The notes under the pieces: generated by a model
The model's input: only the letters and a program-made list of their open reading frames with translations
Told to the model about the DNA's origin: nothing
Database searches by the model: none
Part shown: piece by piece, positions 24,593-41,374 of the stretch
How the letters are laid out: each line of letters opens with the position of its first letter
Position numbering within the stretch: position 1 is the stretch's first letter
Program-made: the position numbers and the translations under genes
DNA from: Nymphaea colorata
Taxonomy: Eukaryota > Streptophyta > Magnoliopsida > Nymphaeales > Nymphaeaceae
NCBI RefSeq assembly: GCF_008831285.2
Contig: NC_045140.1
Coordinates: 18,164,370 to 18,228,369, forward strand
DNA: 64,000 bases
Reading direction: 5' to 3'

Positions 24593-25000
24593 TTAGTGTT
24601 TGGCCCTAACGGAGTTGTTCTCCTTGATTCGAGCCCGATTGTCAAGTTTGCCAAAGCGCCTGAGGTCTTCATAAGGGAGGGTCTCGAGGTTCTTCCTCTT
24701 GAGCTCGCTGAGGGGTAGCTTCTTGTCTAAGAGGTGCCATAACCAGTCGGGGTACTCTGAGTCCGGCAAGATTTTGGGATCCGCGCCGTCTTTGAGGATG
24801 TTGGCACCCACCACCGTGGAGGCCTTTACCTCTTTGGAGAGCGTTTCAGCCTTCGGTGCGTCTGCACTTCCTCCTTTGCCGCCGCCGCCCTTCTTGGACT
24901 TGGGCCCCCCAACCGCAAATCCTCTGCGAGGAATCAGTGAGGCGCCGGAGGCAAGCGGTCTCAGCAGTCGTCTACCCACTCTAAAAACGCTCAGAGACAT
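24593..25000 (-). CDS. Mitochondrial large-subunit ribosomal protein mL54 (L37 family)
   Basis: Single-exon gene of 135 codons. The first ATG is at 25000; the frame extends upstream only through a GTG. Residues 1-30 (MSLSVFRVGRRLLRP and on) form an Arg-rich, acid-free mitochondrial targeting sequence. Next comes a Lys/Gly-rich stretch (SKKGGGGKGG). The conserved family core is VGANILKDGADPKILPDSEY followed by PDWLWHLL, then LSELKRKNLETLPYEDLRRF and an RARIKENN tail, matching the Ribosomal_L37/mL54 family of mitoribosomal proteins. It is a structural component of the mitochondrial 54S/39S-type large subunit. The 5' side (25100-25150) is rich in GA/CT repeats. Length is normal for a plant member. 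Confidence 0.95.
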   Translation of the reverse strand: MSLSVFRVGRRLLRPLASGASLIPRRGFAVGGPKSKKGGGGKGGSADAPKAETLSKEVKASTVVGANILKDGADPKILPDSEYPDWLWHLLDKKLPLSELKRKNLETLPYEDLRRFGKLDNRARIKENNSVRAKH

Positions 25001-26652
25001 TTTGGCCTCCACTCTTCTCCTTCTTCACCGCCTCGTATGAGCTTCCTTCAGAACATATGTTCGTTTTGGTCCTGACAAGGGCGAGAGGAGAACCAGGCTC
25101 CTCCTCTTTGTCCTTCTCCTTCTCCTTCTTTCTCTCTCTCTCTCTTCCTCTCTTCCCGAGGAACCGGGTCCGGTCCAGACCTAACAAGTTTCCCTAGATG
25201 AGGGTACAAATGGGATCCAAGTCCTCGGTTTGTGAATTCCGAAGCAGGGTTCAAGATTATACTACTAAGCCGGCTGACAAATCCGGACTGGATCAGATCA
25301 GATACAGAAAAACTGTTATCCAACACAATCAAAAGGTGACTAAATAACATGCCACTTTAGATGAACAAGATTGCACCCCCGTTGGATTTTGGTTTCAGAT
25401 GAGAGTCAGCTCCGATCTAATTCACTTTAAGTTAAATGCAAATTTACCAAGTTAGAGCTGCACCACAATCAACAGGATTTTCTTAAGGATGGGTGGACAG
25501 TTTGATTTCTGGATCTCGGTAGAGTCAAATTAAATTTTAATATAAAAAATATATTACGTAATTAAAAATTATTATTATTTTTTTAATATAAAAAAAAATC
25601 ATTGGCTGGGCCGAGCCATTACCTCCCCCTTCCCTCTGCCCCTGACCATAGTTGTTCTCTTGTGTCTAAATCAACTTGTTTGGGGTGGTTGGCATCTCAA
25701 TTTTGACCATCTTAGTAAAGTTAAATTTATTTTCAAACCTCTTTGCTTATGTTGCTTTGCGATTTATGCCCATTTGCTTATGTTGCTTTGGTGATGAATG
25801 CTATTTATGCCCATTGCAAAAGAATTCTTTCATTTGGTTACAATATTTAATTTCCACACGTACTTTCTATTTTCAAGTTATATAGGAAGCCAAAAGGTAT
25901 TATTTGTTTATTTCCAAGTGAAGAAGCAGTTAATGACCCATTATCCAAATAAGAATCTTGTCTGGGGGGTTTTCACATGCATTCTTCAATTGCACTTTTT
26001 ATAGTTTAGAACAGAACAATGTTCATTCTACACTCACTTTTGCTTGGTTAGCTATGCAAGATGGTATCTCCTTCTAATGCAAGACAAGAATTAGTATGAA
26101 GCGAGAATGTTTTTTGTTTTTGAAGTTTTTTTTTTAAAAAATCTATATTTGCTGCATAGAGACAGCTAAAACTTACCATTTGCTTCCGAAAAAGGATAAA
26201 AAATGCAAAAAAAAAAAGAAATACCTTAACCAAAAAAGCACGAGACAGGATCGGCGGGTAGTTCAAATCTATCGCAAACACGACCTCAGTTAGATCAACC
26301 ATGTAAATCCCATTTTTGCACTTCTGGTTAAACATGTTAAGATAAAAACATTGAGATTGAAAGCTCCACTTATACATAATTTTTTAAATACAAGAACATG
26401 TCCGAAAAACATGAGAAAAGCACATCTAAGAGTAGAACAGTTATATTATTTACTGAAATTAACTTGGCAACATGCTGCCAATCAGCATACACTTACAGGA
26501 AATAACGCCAGAAAATAAATTGAAGACCAACATATTACACAAAGACCAAACAAAAGATCCGTAGGGAATGTATTATTTTTCTCAAGATACGTCACACACC
26601 ACTGAATTTGGATTTAAATGACACAGTAATCAAGGCAATAACAGCCTTTCTC
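25001..26652. other. Spacer between mL54 and peroxidase 1
   Basis: Begins with the GA/CT-rich mL54 leader and promoter. Around 25505-25625 an AT-rich core flanked by 'gggtggac' and 'ggctgggccgagcc' resembles the AT-core elements at 32.2 and 41.4 kb. Nothing else supported. Confidence 0.4.
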
Positions 26653-28295
<1,643 letters not shown>

Positions 28296-28389
28296 TGGCA
28301 GAAGCAGCTAGTAGCAGTAGCGAATGTCACCAAGGAATTAAGCACCCGGATATGTTGTTGGTGAGGGATGAAGAGACTACAGAGGTATT

Positions 28390-28404
28390 CCCCTTTTTAT
28401 AATA
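28390..28404 (-). promoter_or_regulatory. TATA box of peroxidase 1
   Basis: TATTATAAAAAGGGG in the sense strand, about 95 bases upstream of the ATG, a normal distance for a plant TATA box with a short leader. Confidence 0.65.
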
Positions 28405-31400
28405 GCTAGGAACTCTCTTGGCACCTAATCATTCAGGTTGACTTGAGCAAAATAAAGCCTTCCAGCCACTTCCTACCAAAAGAGATTGATGACTTTGTTG
28501 CCCCATGAAACATATCTATCTCGGGAGCCTATCTTTCTCTTTCCATACTTCATTCTTTGACTATCGGCCCTTCTTTTTTCTTTTTTGCTTCTTCTCCAAG
28601 AATATGTGAAGTACCAGCAAATAATGACCGGCCAAGTTAGACAAAATCTAATATCCGAACTGGGTCCGATCCCATGTGAAGTGAATTCACGTTAAATGTT
28701 GAGGAACCATAAAAAAGAGGGGATAAATTTTGTTGTTTGGATGCTTCTAGAGAGATAAACCCTTGGTCGAGTAGCTTGCTTCATAAAGACGAGCATGAGA
28801 AATCCAAATTAGTGGCTTATATTTTACTACCCATCAAAAAGAACAAATCGAATCCTGCTATAAACGTGACATGGAGTCCAAATATGTGCCTTGTTCCCAT
28901 CCAAAGAGGAATTTGATAGTGTGAACTGAACGAAGTGACCGGAATCTTAGTAGGGACCAAGTGAAGCTCATGTTCGTCGGTTATTGGGGCATAAGGTACA
29001 ACTACTCTTTGTTCATAATCAATCTATTGGAGTTGGACTTTTCCCCACATGTATCTCATATTTCAAATTCGGGTGGGATCCTACCAATTAGAAGATACAG
29101 ATCTTGCTTTTGAAAACTGAATTCAGATCCAAAGAGCATACCATCTGACATTTATACTCGGACCTTTATCGGATCTCAAATGGATATCATATCCAATGGA
29201 AGAGACTGTTCAGGTGCTCAAACCGAGTAGTTGAAATAATCTCCATGTTTTTGCTGTTTCTAGGTTTTCTTATCCTGAAAGGAGAAAGAAAAAGAACGAA
29301 ACAGGAAGTTTCAAAATCGACGGCTTCATATAACTTACTGCATGCCATCTTTTCCCCACAGCGTTATGTTTTGAACTCTTCCGGTGACTCTCCGTCAAGA
29401 AGAAGTTGATCATAAGAAAGGTTCAAAGGCTTCCAGAACAGTCATTTAAGGCGAAGACGAGAAACACATGGTCGAGAGCATAGAAGGTCAAAACGAAATC
29501 ACCTACTGAAGGCCAACGGATGCATCCCATCATGCTACTGAACTCAGAAAGCCTGGATTTTTCAGAAGAAGCAAATGGGTGGCCATGGCCTGTATTGATG
29601 GCGGAAGAAACTTAACTTAAAGTTGATGATCTGATTACTCCTTTCACCACCCAACCAGCAGCCAGCTATGATTTAATTTGTAGACTTTTCCATGGAATCC
29701 CTTGATCGCTTAAGTTGATAGGCCAGATCGATCTCCAAGACTTTTCTTCTCACCATCTGTTCTGATTGACTGCAATATCAATTAGGACCCGAAACCTGGC
29801 CAGTAAAGTCCTGGAGGGGAGTGGTTGAAACTTGTTGCTTGAGACTGTGACTCCAGGCTTATTAGGAAGCCTATCAAAAGTCATGAGGTAGGCTCGCCTT
29901 TGCCCAGGGGAAGACAGACAAGCTGCTTATGGCTGAGGCCGTAGAATAGACAGATATGTCGGGTGCTGTATACTATATCTGACCTTGTTATATGAGTCAT
30001 ACTCGTACATGATTGGGTATGATTATTGACTAGTTCACATTAATTTTTTTTAAAGACAAAAATGAAAATGAAAAAAAGTAAAAGGACTGTAGAAAATATT
30101 TTTTATAAATTAGCGAAATGTCCTTTTATTTATTTTTTATTGCGTATTGCACGAAGGCAGCCCTAAATAAGGAAGGGGTCGTTACTGCTAATGACTGTCA
30201 GGCTGCACCATTAAGGTTAATGCACGAGTGGCATTTTCTCCATTTTATATAAGGGCATTTCTTGTTTCTTTCAAGGAATTTTCATTTTTTATCAAAAAGT
30301 AACTTTTTACTTTTTCAATTTTAGTCTTTTAAACGGAGGTCATTTTGTGGTTTTCCCTTTTTCCGGTTCAGGGGCATATTGGTCTTTTGGTTGTCTCATG
30401 CGCATTGAATTGAAGTTGCTCCAGGGGGGATATCTCATTTAATCCCGTTTCACATATATTCAGGAGATTCTATTTACATGTTGAGTTAATTTAGCGGAGA
30501 ATAGCTTTTGGTGATCCAATAAACAAATGGCTCAAAGTTAGTGCCTCAGACTTTATTGTTTGAAACGGTTGATTCAGCGATATTACTATCCAAAAAGCGA
30601 TTTCGCCATCTTGAAATTCAAACTAGGCAAGCTTGCACGGGATATATGATTGGGATGAAGAAAGATGCAACTCAAAAGCGGTGAACTCCATTTGCAATGT
30701 CATTAGTTTTTATGCGAATTAAAATAGAAACAACTTTTCTTGTAAATTTGGTGCTTCATTTCCCACTCCACCTAATGATGCAAATGGAGATGCTGATTTT
30801 TCAGGAGTTTCTTACAACTTACCCGACAATTTTGACCAAAAGACGCGTGAAAAAATGTCGCACGAATTGGGCTTCGCCGTCGGGCTAGCTGTCCATGGAA
30901 AAACGGTTTCTTGGCCCTTTTCAACTGAAATTTACTCACTGTATTGTGGTGGTATTATTAAATTAATTAAAACGATCCTTCTCTCATTAGTTTGCATTCA
31001 ATTTGCTCCTTGCCGCTTAGCCTTCTTCCTCTTCGACGTCGACTTTTCTATTAAGGAGTTTTATTGTAGTCGATCTATAACAGAAACAAGCTCAAGCAGT
31101 TTCAGAAACTGCCATTTATTTCTTTTAAGATGTTTGCCTGAATTCAAATGGCTAAACATACATAACTCACATATGTATGAGCTTGTACTTGTTACTCCAT
31201 CTGCTATTCGCTTTTAGGTTGAGTTGGTTATCCAACGCATGTCCCGCCATTGACAACCGAGAAACGCTCCTGCTCTTACCTTTAGACTTGTTCTAATGGG
31301 GGGCGAAACAACAGGGGCAGGTCACTCGCCGTCGCCGAAGAAGAAGGTGGAGCAGTTCACACCTCTCTTTCTCTCTTTTGAATAAATGCAGATGAAATTT

Positions 31401-31998
31401 ATGTTGTTGAACCATTTAATGATTCGATACATGTTCATGCTGGGTAAAAACTTAAAAAAGTTAAAGCTATAAGGCGTGTTTGACTCCGGTTGGTAAGAGG
31501 AGGTGATCACCGCAGATCTGCTACTTGCTTCAAGGAAAGGGAAGCAATGGCCGCCACAGAGAAGGTTGGTCACCCCTTCAACCACGCGTTTTACCAACTC
31601 CAGGCGTTCCTTCTGCCGGCGACTACTTTACTCCTTGCACAACTGCTGCTGCTGCTGCTTACGACTAGGTCATCGCTTCACACCGCGTTGGGCTCAAAAG
31701 TATTTTATCATTATTGTTATGATGATGAACGAGAAGAGACATAGAAGGTTTGATGAAGAATGACAGAAGAGGGATTAGGTAGAGTATTACTATTATCACA
31801 TATATAAATGATTTTGAAGACCTAGTGACTATAACCTTCATTGAACGGAAGAGCTGGTGAATCGGTGATCAAGACGTGGAGTTAGCAGTAAGGATCCGAA
31901 ACCATGCACATATATTATGGCCTCTTTAGGCAGAGGTTGGTCATGCCCGTGATCTCCTAACCGGTGAAATGTTTAGCCTTAGTTGAGGAGACCTTTAT

Positions 31999-32232
31999 TA
32001 GGGATGTAAATGAATCAGATGGGAATCAAATCGATATAATACTTTTTACCCTGGATTCATTAGATGTTTATGTATTCGGATTTAAATTTGAACTCAAATG
32101 CGAATGAAGAAAGTCTATACTATGCATATCTAAATCCCATTTGTAAATGCACACAATCTGAATCTGACTTTTAAGTCACATCAGAATTCACCTTGAAGTG
32201 CATTATCAAACGACACTTTAGATGTGGACACT
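31999..32232. mobile_element. MITE-like element, 'GGATGTCAATGA' family, copy 1
   Basis: Starts tagggatgtaaatgaatcag, the inverse of the right end (ctgattcattgacatccta) of the copy at 50.5 kb. The interior is built of the 'attcggatttaaatttgaa'-type words found in the copies at 40.7, 50.5 and 59.4 kb. Non-coding; the right end is unclear. Confidence 0.5.
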
Positions 32233-32240
32233 GACTAAGC

Positions 32241-32468
32241 TTGGGCATCCACAAACTCGGGCCTCACGACCCAAAACTCGACTGGAATAACATTAAAACA
32301 TATATTTTTAATATAAATTAATATATAAATATAATTAATCATAATAAAATATATAATTATATATATAAATAATAAAATTTAAAATACTATTTAAATAGAA
32401 ATTATTGGACTGAATCGATCCGGCCTGACAAGTTATCCTGTCGACCCAAGCCTAGGCCAGACAATATT
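32241..32468. mobile_element. Non-coding element with GC-rich ends and AT core, copy 1
   Basis: GC-rich arms (aagcttgggcatcc ... ctcgggcc and cgacccaagcctaggcc) enclose about 130 bases that are almost pure A/T. The same architecture and related arm words occur at 41375-41664. Confidence 0.5.
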
Positions 32469-35454
32469 GGCATATTGGTGTCATTCCTTTTGCAACGCAG
32501 AAGGTTGATACTAAAGAAAATCAAAATAGAGATTGGCCGCCTACCAGCCCATGTCTCCGCCAATGCACCAACCCCCTTTTGAGAATAATTATAAAGCTTA
32601 TTGAATAAAAAGAAAAGTATCAATCCTTTTCCTTTCTATCCCAATCTTTTCAATTTTGGAGATATTGAATTTACATTGAATTATCAATTCTTTTTGTTTA
32701 CAATCAAACATGTTTGTTTTTTTGCTTTCCCTTCTTAATTAACCAACTAAACACTAGATTGACTACCCTTTCCTTCGCGGTTAGGATAGGTCAGATTATT
32801 CCGCCGGCCTTTTGAAAGCACCACCACTGTCACCGAAGTCCAACATGCCTTAAGCGGCGTTTTGGGTGCGTTCTGCCTCTATTCCAGAGTATCATCCAAA
32901 GGCAGCTGAAATGGTGAAATCCACCCCGCTTTCTGCCTGAATGTCAAACTTTGGAGCTCCATTAACTTAACTGTTTGATTTAAGCGGAGCACGTAGCCAG
33001 ATGATAGAGCTCTCTTCTTGACTAGATTTTGGTCCACTTTTCATGGGCGCCCCCCCAACCTTCATTGTATTAACTTGTCTTTCTCTGGCTATTAATTAAT
33101 GAATGTTTGACATTAGTTAGCTAACGTTGGGGCAGGTTCACTATACTGCTATCCTGGTCTATTCATGGTTTCCGTTTTCATAAGCATGGAATACTCTACA
33201 ACGACATAAAAAGATAAAATTTAAGCTATGTGACTTTGACATGTATGTTTAGTTGAAGATCAGGATTTTTACACTATAAACAATTCGCAGACTTCTTTCC
33301 TTATGCATATTTCTTTTAGAATGGGAAGATCTGGATTGACCATGTATGTTTGAGAGGGAGAAGTCTATGCAGTAGTTGGAAGCTAGTGGCGGCCCATTTG
33401 AAGACCAAAGTGGATATCACTGTAGGTGAGTAACGGAAGGAACGGAAGGAGGATAACGAGTAGAGTAGTTGAACATTCTTGAAGACCCAGTTGTTGCATT
33501 CTTCTCTGTTCCACCACAAGCAACTGATAAGCCAAGAAGGCCAAAAGGGAGAAGCCAAAACCCAGACATGCCAAGAGAGGGCGAAAAAGAGCCACTACTG
33601 AGAGGTTGCGAGATAGGTGATGATAGAAGAGAACTAAACGGCGATGGAAGATCAAAATTGACCAATCGTACTCGAATTCCATGAATATGTAAGTTAGACC
33701 AAGATGGGCGTCCGCAGTTTGAAAACCAGCTCAGATAAGGAGGCAAATAGTATAGGCCAAAAACAAAGAGCGCAAAAGGCATTGAACTCTCTTTGTTAAG
33801 ACCGAGAATTCCTTGTTCGTCTTTGAAAACAAAAGGCTGCTTGTCTATATGTTGATGAAACAATTATACGTGCAACTTCACTACTTTTGTCCAAATCTTG
33901 CCTTGGAAGAATATCATGGCTCTCTGCTCTAATTTCTCTGAATGGAATTAACTTGAAAACGGAGGACCTAGTTTGCATTTCCTCAATTGAAAAAGCATGT
34001 ATGGTTTTGTTGGAAAAGGTTTGTGCTCAACGATCTACTCATTGCCACAGCAATGGCTTTTCACCATCCTTGTCAGCTTCAGGTGGAATTAAATTTAAGG
34101 AATACCCAGCTTTATATACAAGAATTCAAGGGATTGTAGTATGCAATCTTGATACGTTCCAGCTATAGGCTTTGCTGTGAAGAGTCAGTTTATGCAGAAC
34201 CGAGAAGAACTCATCCGCTGGCAAAAAAACGGACTTCAGGTGTTGAGGGGGACTATATTCTAGACATTATGCATTGAATAACAAAGTAACACACCTCAAG
34301 AACTTTCATATTCCTCTGACGTAACTTGGGCAAGATATCATATTTATTATGGATTGAACAACAACAGGAGGATATGCAGGTTTTCATGGATTTGGTCTGG
34401 AGTTCCTACCATCTGTTGTAATGACCCTATGCTCCATAATCAGGCAAAATATATTGAAGTGGGTAATTTTTTCAAGTTATCGACTTCCCGACGGCATAAT
34501 TGTTTATGCAAACTGAATATTGTATGACTGAGACACCACACCTTTAAATTTGAGATGGGTGCTAGAGATAAAGGTGCCACATGTCAGACAAAGCGAGAAT
34601 GATGTAGAAGAAAGAAAACCGATTTTTATAGAGAGAAAGCAGATCACCAGAATAATAGAACAGAAGTTCATTCTAAGTTGAAATCTGTTGTGATACATGA
34701 TAAAACATGACCTGCAGAAAGAGGGGGTAAGTGAAGGAAATCACGTATTTACACATGCTCGTAAGCAAAAATATCTCTGTAGATCTGTTGAATGTATCAA
34801 ATCCAATGATTGTCCTCAAAGAAATGAGAACACGACTAGGGAAATGTCTTCTGTATGCAGAACCTTTAAGAAGGAAAACAAGGAAACCTCAGCTAGATGT
34901 TCAGAGTGTAAGAAGTTGTCCTGACGTACGTTCAATCCGAACCAGACCACGTATTGTTTCATGTATTTTGTGGATTTCATTTACTTTTATTGCAACGTAT
35001 CGTTTGTAAATGGATAATGAAATCCCTTCAAGGGGCGTAAGGCGATCAGGAAGAATACCGGCTCATATTCATGGGGTGGTTGCTGTCACACTCGAGCGCG
35101 TTACAAACAGTGACAAGGACACCTGAAGGAGGTACTGGTTTCTCCCACATAAACATTAGAAAAAAAAAATTATGAAATGCATATGCTCTACGAATGGGCT
35201 AATTCTGGACTGCAGAAAGACAAATGTTTTTTATTTACTGAAATTGGCAGGTCGCCAATTCATCAAACACCTTTCCTTTTGCTTCTTTTAGATTATCCAC
35301 TAGGCTGATTAACGAAACACTTGTCAATAAGGAACCTATTCAGGGACGGGAAACAGAGGAATAGATAGAAAATATCAAAATATGATTGCGCGGATCAGGC
35401 AGGGCAAATCCACGCTTTGCTCCTCTACCACGAAGAAAAAGCATTGGCTGCTTC

Positions 35455-37008
<1,554 letters not shown>

Positions 37009-37126
37009 GACATGGGAGTTAGCAATTGTCAATGACTGCTACTGGTTTCTGGTTACAGGCTACTGTTTGCTGACGGAAGGGATGTCTTGACAAGTGAAGA
37101 CGCGGTGTGATCTCCCAGAGTCCCAA

Positions 37127-37134
37127 CATTTATA
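37127..37134 (-). promoter_or_regulatory. TATA box of peroxidase 2
   Basis: TATAAATG in the sense strand about 120 bases upstream of the ATG. Confidence 0.6.
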
Positions 37135-38935
37135 GCAACTTCATGAACTGAGTTGCATTGGCCTAATCCTACCGCCTCCCTCCCTCTCTCTGTTTGTTAC
37201 AGTGCTTTCTTCTTAAGAAAATCTCAATCATTGTGCAATGTGGAATTTATGAGCAAGTTGAAAGAAGCCTAACCCACCACATAAAGAGTATATACGCAAT
37301 AATGCAAGTCCACTAACTTAATTGCTCCTGTTAAGTTGCTTAAGAAGTTGCCGACGTTTGATAATTGAGACATAAAATGTTGATCCTGAAAGAACAAACA
37401 CAAGGCTATAAACACAAGAAATCAGAAGGTAAACCACAGCTAATGTTCCTGGTTTAAGTAGCTTAATTACGACACTTTTTACAGTAATATCACAACGAAT
37501 CAAACATATTGTATCCAAATAGCACGAGCCTCATCTGTTTTAATACTTCTGTCATGCCATGGAAAAGCTCAGAAAACAGAACAGAAGGGCAATTGAGACC
37601 CGTCTTGAGCTTGAGATTCTGCATTCCGTCTAATAATCAACCGCAACAATCATTTTGCTATACATCAATACGAACAGAAAACTTGGCTAAGGCGCCCACA
37701 TATGTCCTATACACTTTTGGGCAAAAGAAAGCATGCGCACACACACACACGCACACACACTGCATCTCTAAGATTCTTTTAGCAACGAAAAGTTCACAAA
37801 TTAAGTACTATTGTAAAAGATTTAAAAAATTTGTTTATACATTTGATACCATTAAATGTTGAATGCAACTTTGCTCCCTGTACAATTTTCAAAACGTTTG
37901 CTTCAACATCTCGGTGATATACAATTGACTTCATATTGGATCAAATCCCAACAACTACCACATTGCATATTAAAATATAATCTCGTTGTACCTTTTGGAC
38001 TTCTTCAACAGAGAGAAAGGTTCACTCTTCCTTCTTTATGTTCTTCTTTATGACAAGAGAGGTGCGCCACTGTCATCCCCCCAGAAAGTTTACCGGGAGC
38101 GACACTTCTCTGCTGAACTTTGTTCAGAGCTGAGAGTAGGGAAACTCTCAAAGGTCGAACATTGTTGGAAGCTGAATGTGGTTACAATAAGACAGGTTAA
38201 TTGGATAAGAATTAATTTTGGTCCAGTTAACAATCAAAACTGTATTTCATGTAACAATTCCTTGCTGAACTGCTGAATATTCGGGTTTAGTACATGTAAG
38301 AGTCCGATTTCGTTAGGTTCTCTCATTTTGTACCTTTAAAAGTAAACTTATTTTCGAGTAGGAGTTCATGAAATGGTTGCATCTTTGCCAAATGTACTAC
38401 ATGGCGTGCCTCTATTATAGAGGATCTAGGAAATGGGTGCACTAAAAGATAAACAAATGCAAGAAAGACAAAAACACAGTTATGGACTTAAATTACGCAA
38501 AGTGATGTATTGCCATGTATCAGTTGTTCGTTATTAAAAAAATTAAATTATACATAAAAAAAAAGCCTTCTAGTAATTCCTATAAGCATATTGCTGGTGA
38601 TATATTCTTATTCTGTCTCTCTCTCAGTTTTTGACCTGCTGCTGCTGTCTGGCTGGCTCCTTTCTCTCCCCCTTCCACTTTCCCTCCCAGCTCTCTCTTT
38701 CCTGTAGTTCGTTTCCTGTCGATCTTTTGCCCTATTTTGTTACCCTCTCATTGTCGAATTTCCTCTTTCTTCTCTCTCTCTCTCATATGGGGCATTGAAT
38801 CAAAGGCTTTGAAACATTTTGTTTTTTGTTTTTTTTTTCTTTTTTCGCCAAAATGCTCTACAGAAAACAGTAAGATAGAGAAGAAAAGATAAACCACAAA
38901 GATGCAAAACACATGCAATATTAGTTGTGATTATA

Positions 38936-39071
38936 GGGGCTGTTTGGTGGCAGTAACATATTCTTACTGTTCAAAAAATAGAGCAGATTCATGGAATATT
39001 TTGTTACAATGTTCCATGAATCTGTCATATTTTTCATGGGACAGTAACTCATTACTGTTGCCAAACAATGG
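38936..39071. mobile_element. Foldback MITE
   Basis: Left end ggggctgtttggtggcagta is mirrored by actgttgccaaacaatgg at the right end (39054-39071). Inside, 'agattcatggaatattttg' is mirrored by 'tgttccatgaatctg', so the whole 136 bases can fold into one hairpin. Ends of the GGGGCTGTTTGG kind are typical of PIF/Harbinger-like MITEs. Non-coding. Confidence 0.7.
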
Positions 39072-40089
39072 TCAACTACTTGGACACCACCACATGCTAT
39101 CTTCTTGTTGCTCTTTTTTCAGGGTGATGAAGAGATCGGCCCACACATGGTGATAGTGGTAGCAGATGCACGATTGATTCAAATCGGGCCTGGTTGTCTA
39201 TATCTAGTGCATTTCTCCTTTTTTGACTCAATATTTTTATTCTGTCACACTCACAGTCCAAATTAATGAGTGGCACAATATGAACATAAAACAAGCAAAA
39301 AGGTCCTGCCCACTGAAAAGGCAGCAGACCTACCCACAAAGAAAAGAGAACGAAAGAAGAAAGGGAAACTCTTATCTAGGCACGACTAAATTAAGCATTA
39401 TGTGTTTGTCAAAGGCCTCCACTCTACCTACCATGATTCGGGCATATCCTCAATTTTGGGTGAAAACAACGCTGCCATGGCAGGAAAATGCATGAGAAGG
39501 TGGAAGAGGGTGTGAGTCGTGTTTGAAGCAAACGCCATAAGTGATGCATGCTTTGACAATTGGGAAGATCAAAATGGTACTTGCATCTCTTTGGCCTAAT
39601 TTCTTCGTTAAACATTTTTTTTTGGGTGTAATTAGTAGACGCCAAAGGCAGATACATGATATGGCATACAATTTTTTACATGTTTAATCAACAAAAAGCA
39701 AGCTAGTTGTTGTGCATGGCACTCACGCATGCATAAAATGAGTATTATTCGAAAAAAGATGTGTATAATGCCTCAGAAATAAGCCAACCGTATAAAACGG
39801 CAGTTAGACATGTATTTTTTGAAAAAACACCATAAAATAAAAAACGTGAAAAAACACATATTATACACATTTTTGGCGTTTTTCATATTTTTGTTAATTT
39901 TTATTTTTTATAGTTTTCAGGATTTATTAAATGTTTTGAATTTTGTAAAAATTTACAGATATTCTCGAGATATACAACTTTGCCGTACACAATATATGAT
40001 AATCCATACACAATATATGATAATGATTTAAAGTAAGGAATAAATCATCATACTTGTTCGTATTACAAAAATCACATGACACAAAAATA

Positions 40090-40220
40090 GTTCTATACAG
40101 CTCTGGCCCCGCAAAATGGGCTAGACATATACAATCTGGTGCTAATATTGTGACCCTAGAGCTCGAACCGCCGCCGCTCTTTAGACTGGCGATATAGCTT
40201 AGTGCCAGTGACAAGTCCAC
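40090..40220 (-). mobile_element. Candidate tRNA-derived SINE head
   Basis: On the minus strand a box-A-like TGGCACTAAGCTATATCG is followed about 35 bases later by a good box B, GGTTCGAGCTC, then a tail containing AGATTGTATATGTCTAGCC. The gattgtatat word recurs after the box B of the 49.9 kb candidate. Boundaries are approximate. Confidence 0.45.
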
Positions 40221-40706
40221 TCAGGTAATATTGTTGCGCCAAAGATGGAACGTTAACTGCCAATACAAGCGCCACAATAGGTTTAACCTGGGGCTTTTTT
40301 TTTTTTAGCGCCAGAAATGAAGGAGTACCCTGTAGGGCAAATGAAGGTGAACTCTGGCGCTAGTTTGCACTAAAGACACAATTACATACACCAGACAGGC
40401 GCCAGTGAGTAGGCTATCAATGCTGAGATTTTGCGTCAGCCGTAGTCATGAAGCGTTTCAAAGAGTTTAACAATGTGTTTAGATTCAAAACCCATGCATG
40501 ACATAGTGTATCCAATATTAGGTCAAATGATCCATTTCTACTCAACCATATAAAACAATATCTAATAAAATAATAGAATTCAACTAAGCAAACTTGTGGC
40601 CATGTCAGTAGGGGGAGCCAAGGTTTGGGGTATTTACCATCCCCTTCCAGCATACAACATAACATACACAAGCATACTTTATCAAGTTCACAACACTTAT
40701 TTAAAT

Positions 40707-41073
40707 GACATGGATGCTCCTTAATACGGATGATAAGATATCCGATTTGAATTAAATATCTAACTGAATGATTTCGAAGATATTAGAAATGAAAAAAATT
40801 AATATCCAATCAAGAAGTTAGATTGAATTCAGATTAATGAAACGACATCCGATCAAATTCAGATTGGAACTAGTTTTAAATAAGTATCCTACATCCAATG
40901 CTCATATATGAATGCAAAACCAGATTTTGATTGTGAAATTGGATTTCAAATTCAAATTCAGATATGTCTTCTGTATTTGAATCTAAATTCAAATCTAAGT
41001 ATATGGATATGCAAAGAAACGAATACGGTTAAGAGTATATCAGATTTGATTTCGATCGTTGACATTCCTACTC
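40707..41073. mobile_element. MITE-like element, 'GGATGTCAATGA' family, copy 2
   Basis: Ends gatcgttgacattcctac and carries 'gtatcctacatccaatgct' inside, nearly the same as 'catatcctatatccaatgct' in the 50.5 kb copy. Interior full of 'attcaaattcagat' words. Non-coding. Confidence 0.55.
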
Positions 41074-41374
41074 CCTAACCTCTAAATGCGTATGTATGCC
41101 CATTTTCGTGCACAGCTTGCATGCCTGTTAATAAATGAATCGGCAAAGATCATTCCTCAACGAAACTTCTATTTCAGAAATTACCCGAAAAAATAAATAA
41201 TAATTAACTAGTTAATTTCACAAAAGTACTCCAAAAATATAGGGACGCAGATCCATATTAACTCAGAATAACAAGTTAACAGCAACAAAGCAACAAACAA
41301 AGTTAAGTAAAATAAAGTAGAAAAGGACAAGAGAGTCAGCATAAGGTGACAAAAGTGTGCCACTACGTGCGGAT

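Larger units (their letters stand above)
28405..35454. other. Seven-kb spacer between peroxidases 1 and 2
   Basis: No supported gene. Two MITE-like elements lie at 31999-32468. Open frames around 31.5 kb and 33.4-34.2 kb are short or overlap in several frames and show no known domain. The 33.4-33.7 kb stretch is open on both strands, which suggests composition rather than coding. Confidence 0.4.

Noticed and set aside
31490-31763. Overlapping plus-strand frames, one with a Leu-rich hydrophobic run
   Set aside because: The Leu run comes from a CTG triplet repeat; two frames are open at once and no homologue is recognised.
33316-33863. Several open frames on both strands, up to 148 codons
   Set aside because: Three or more frames are open over the same bases, a sign of stop-poor composition rather than coding; no known domain.
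34697-35009. Two overlapping plus-strand frames with basic residues
   Set aside because: Neither shows a domain; no initiation context or splice partners found.
37009-37032. Upstream extension of peroxidase 2 to 37032
   Set aside because: The extension begins at TTG behind an in-frame TAG; the first ATG is 37008. The same reasoning sets the starts of the PPR gene, mL54 and peroxidase 4 at their first ATG.
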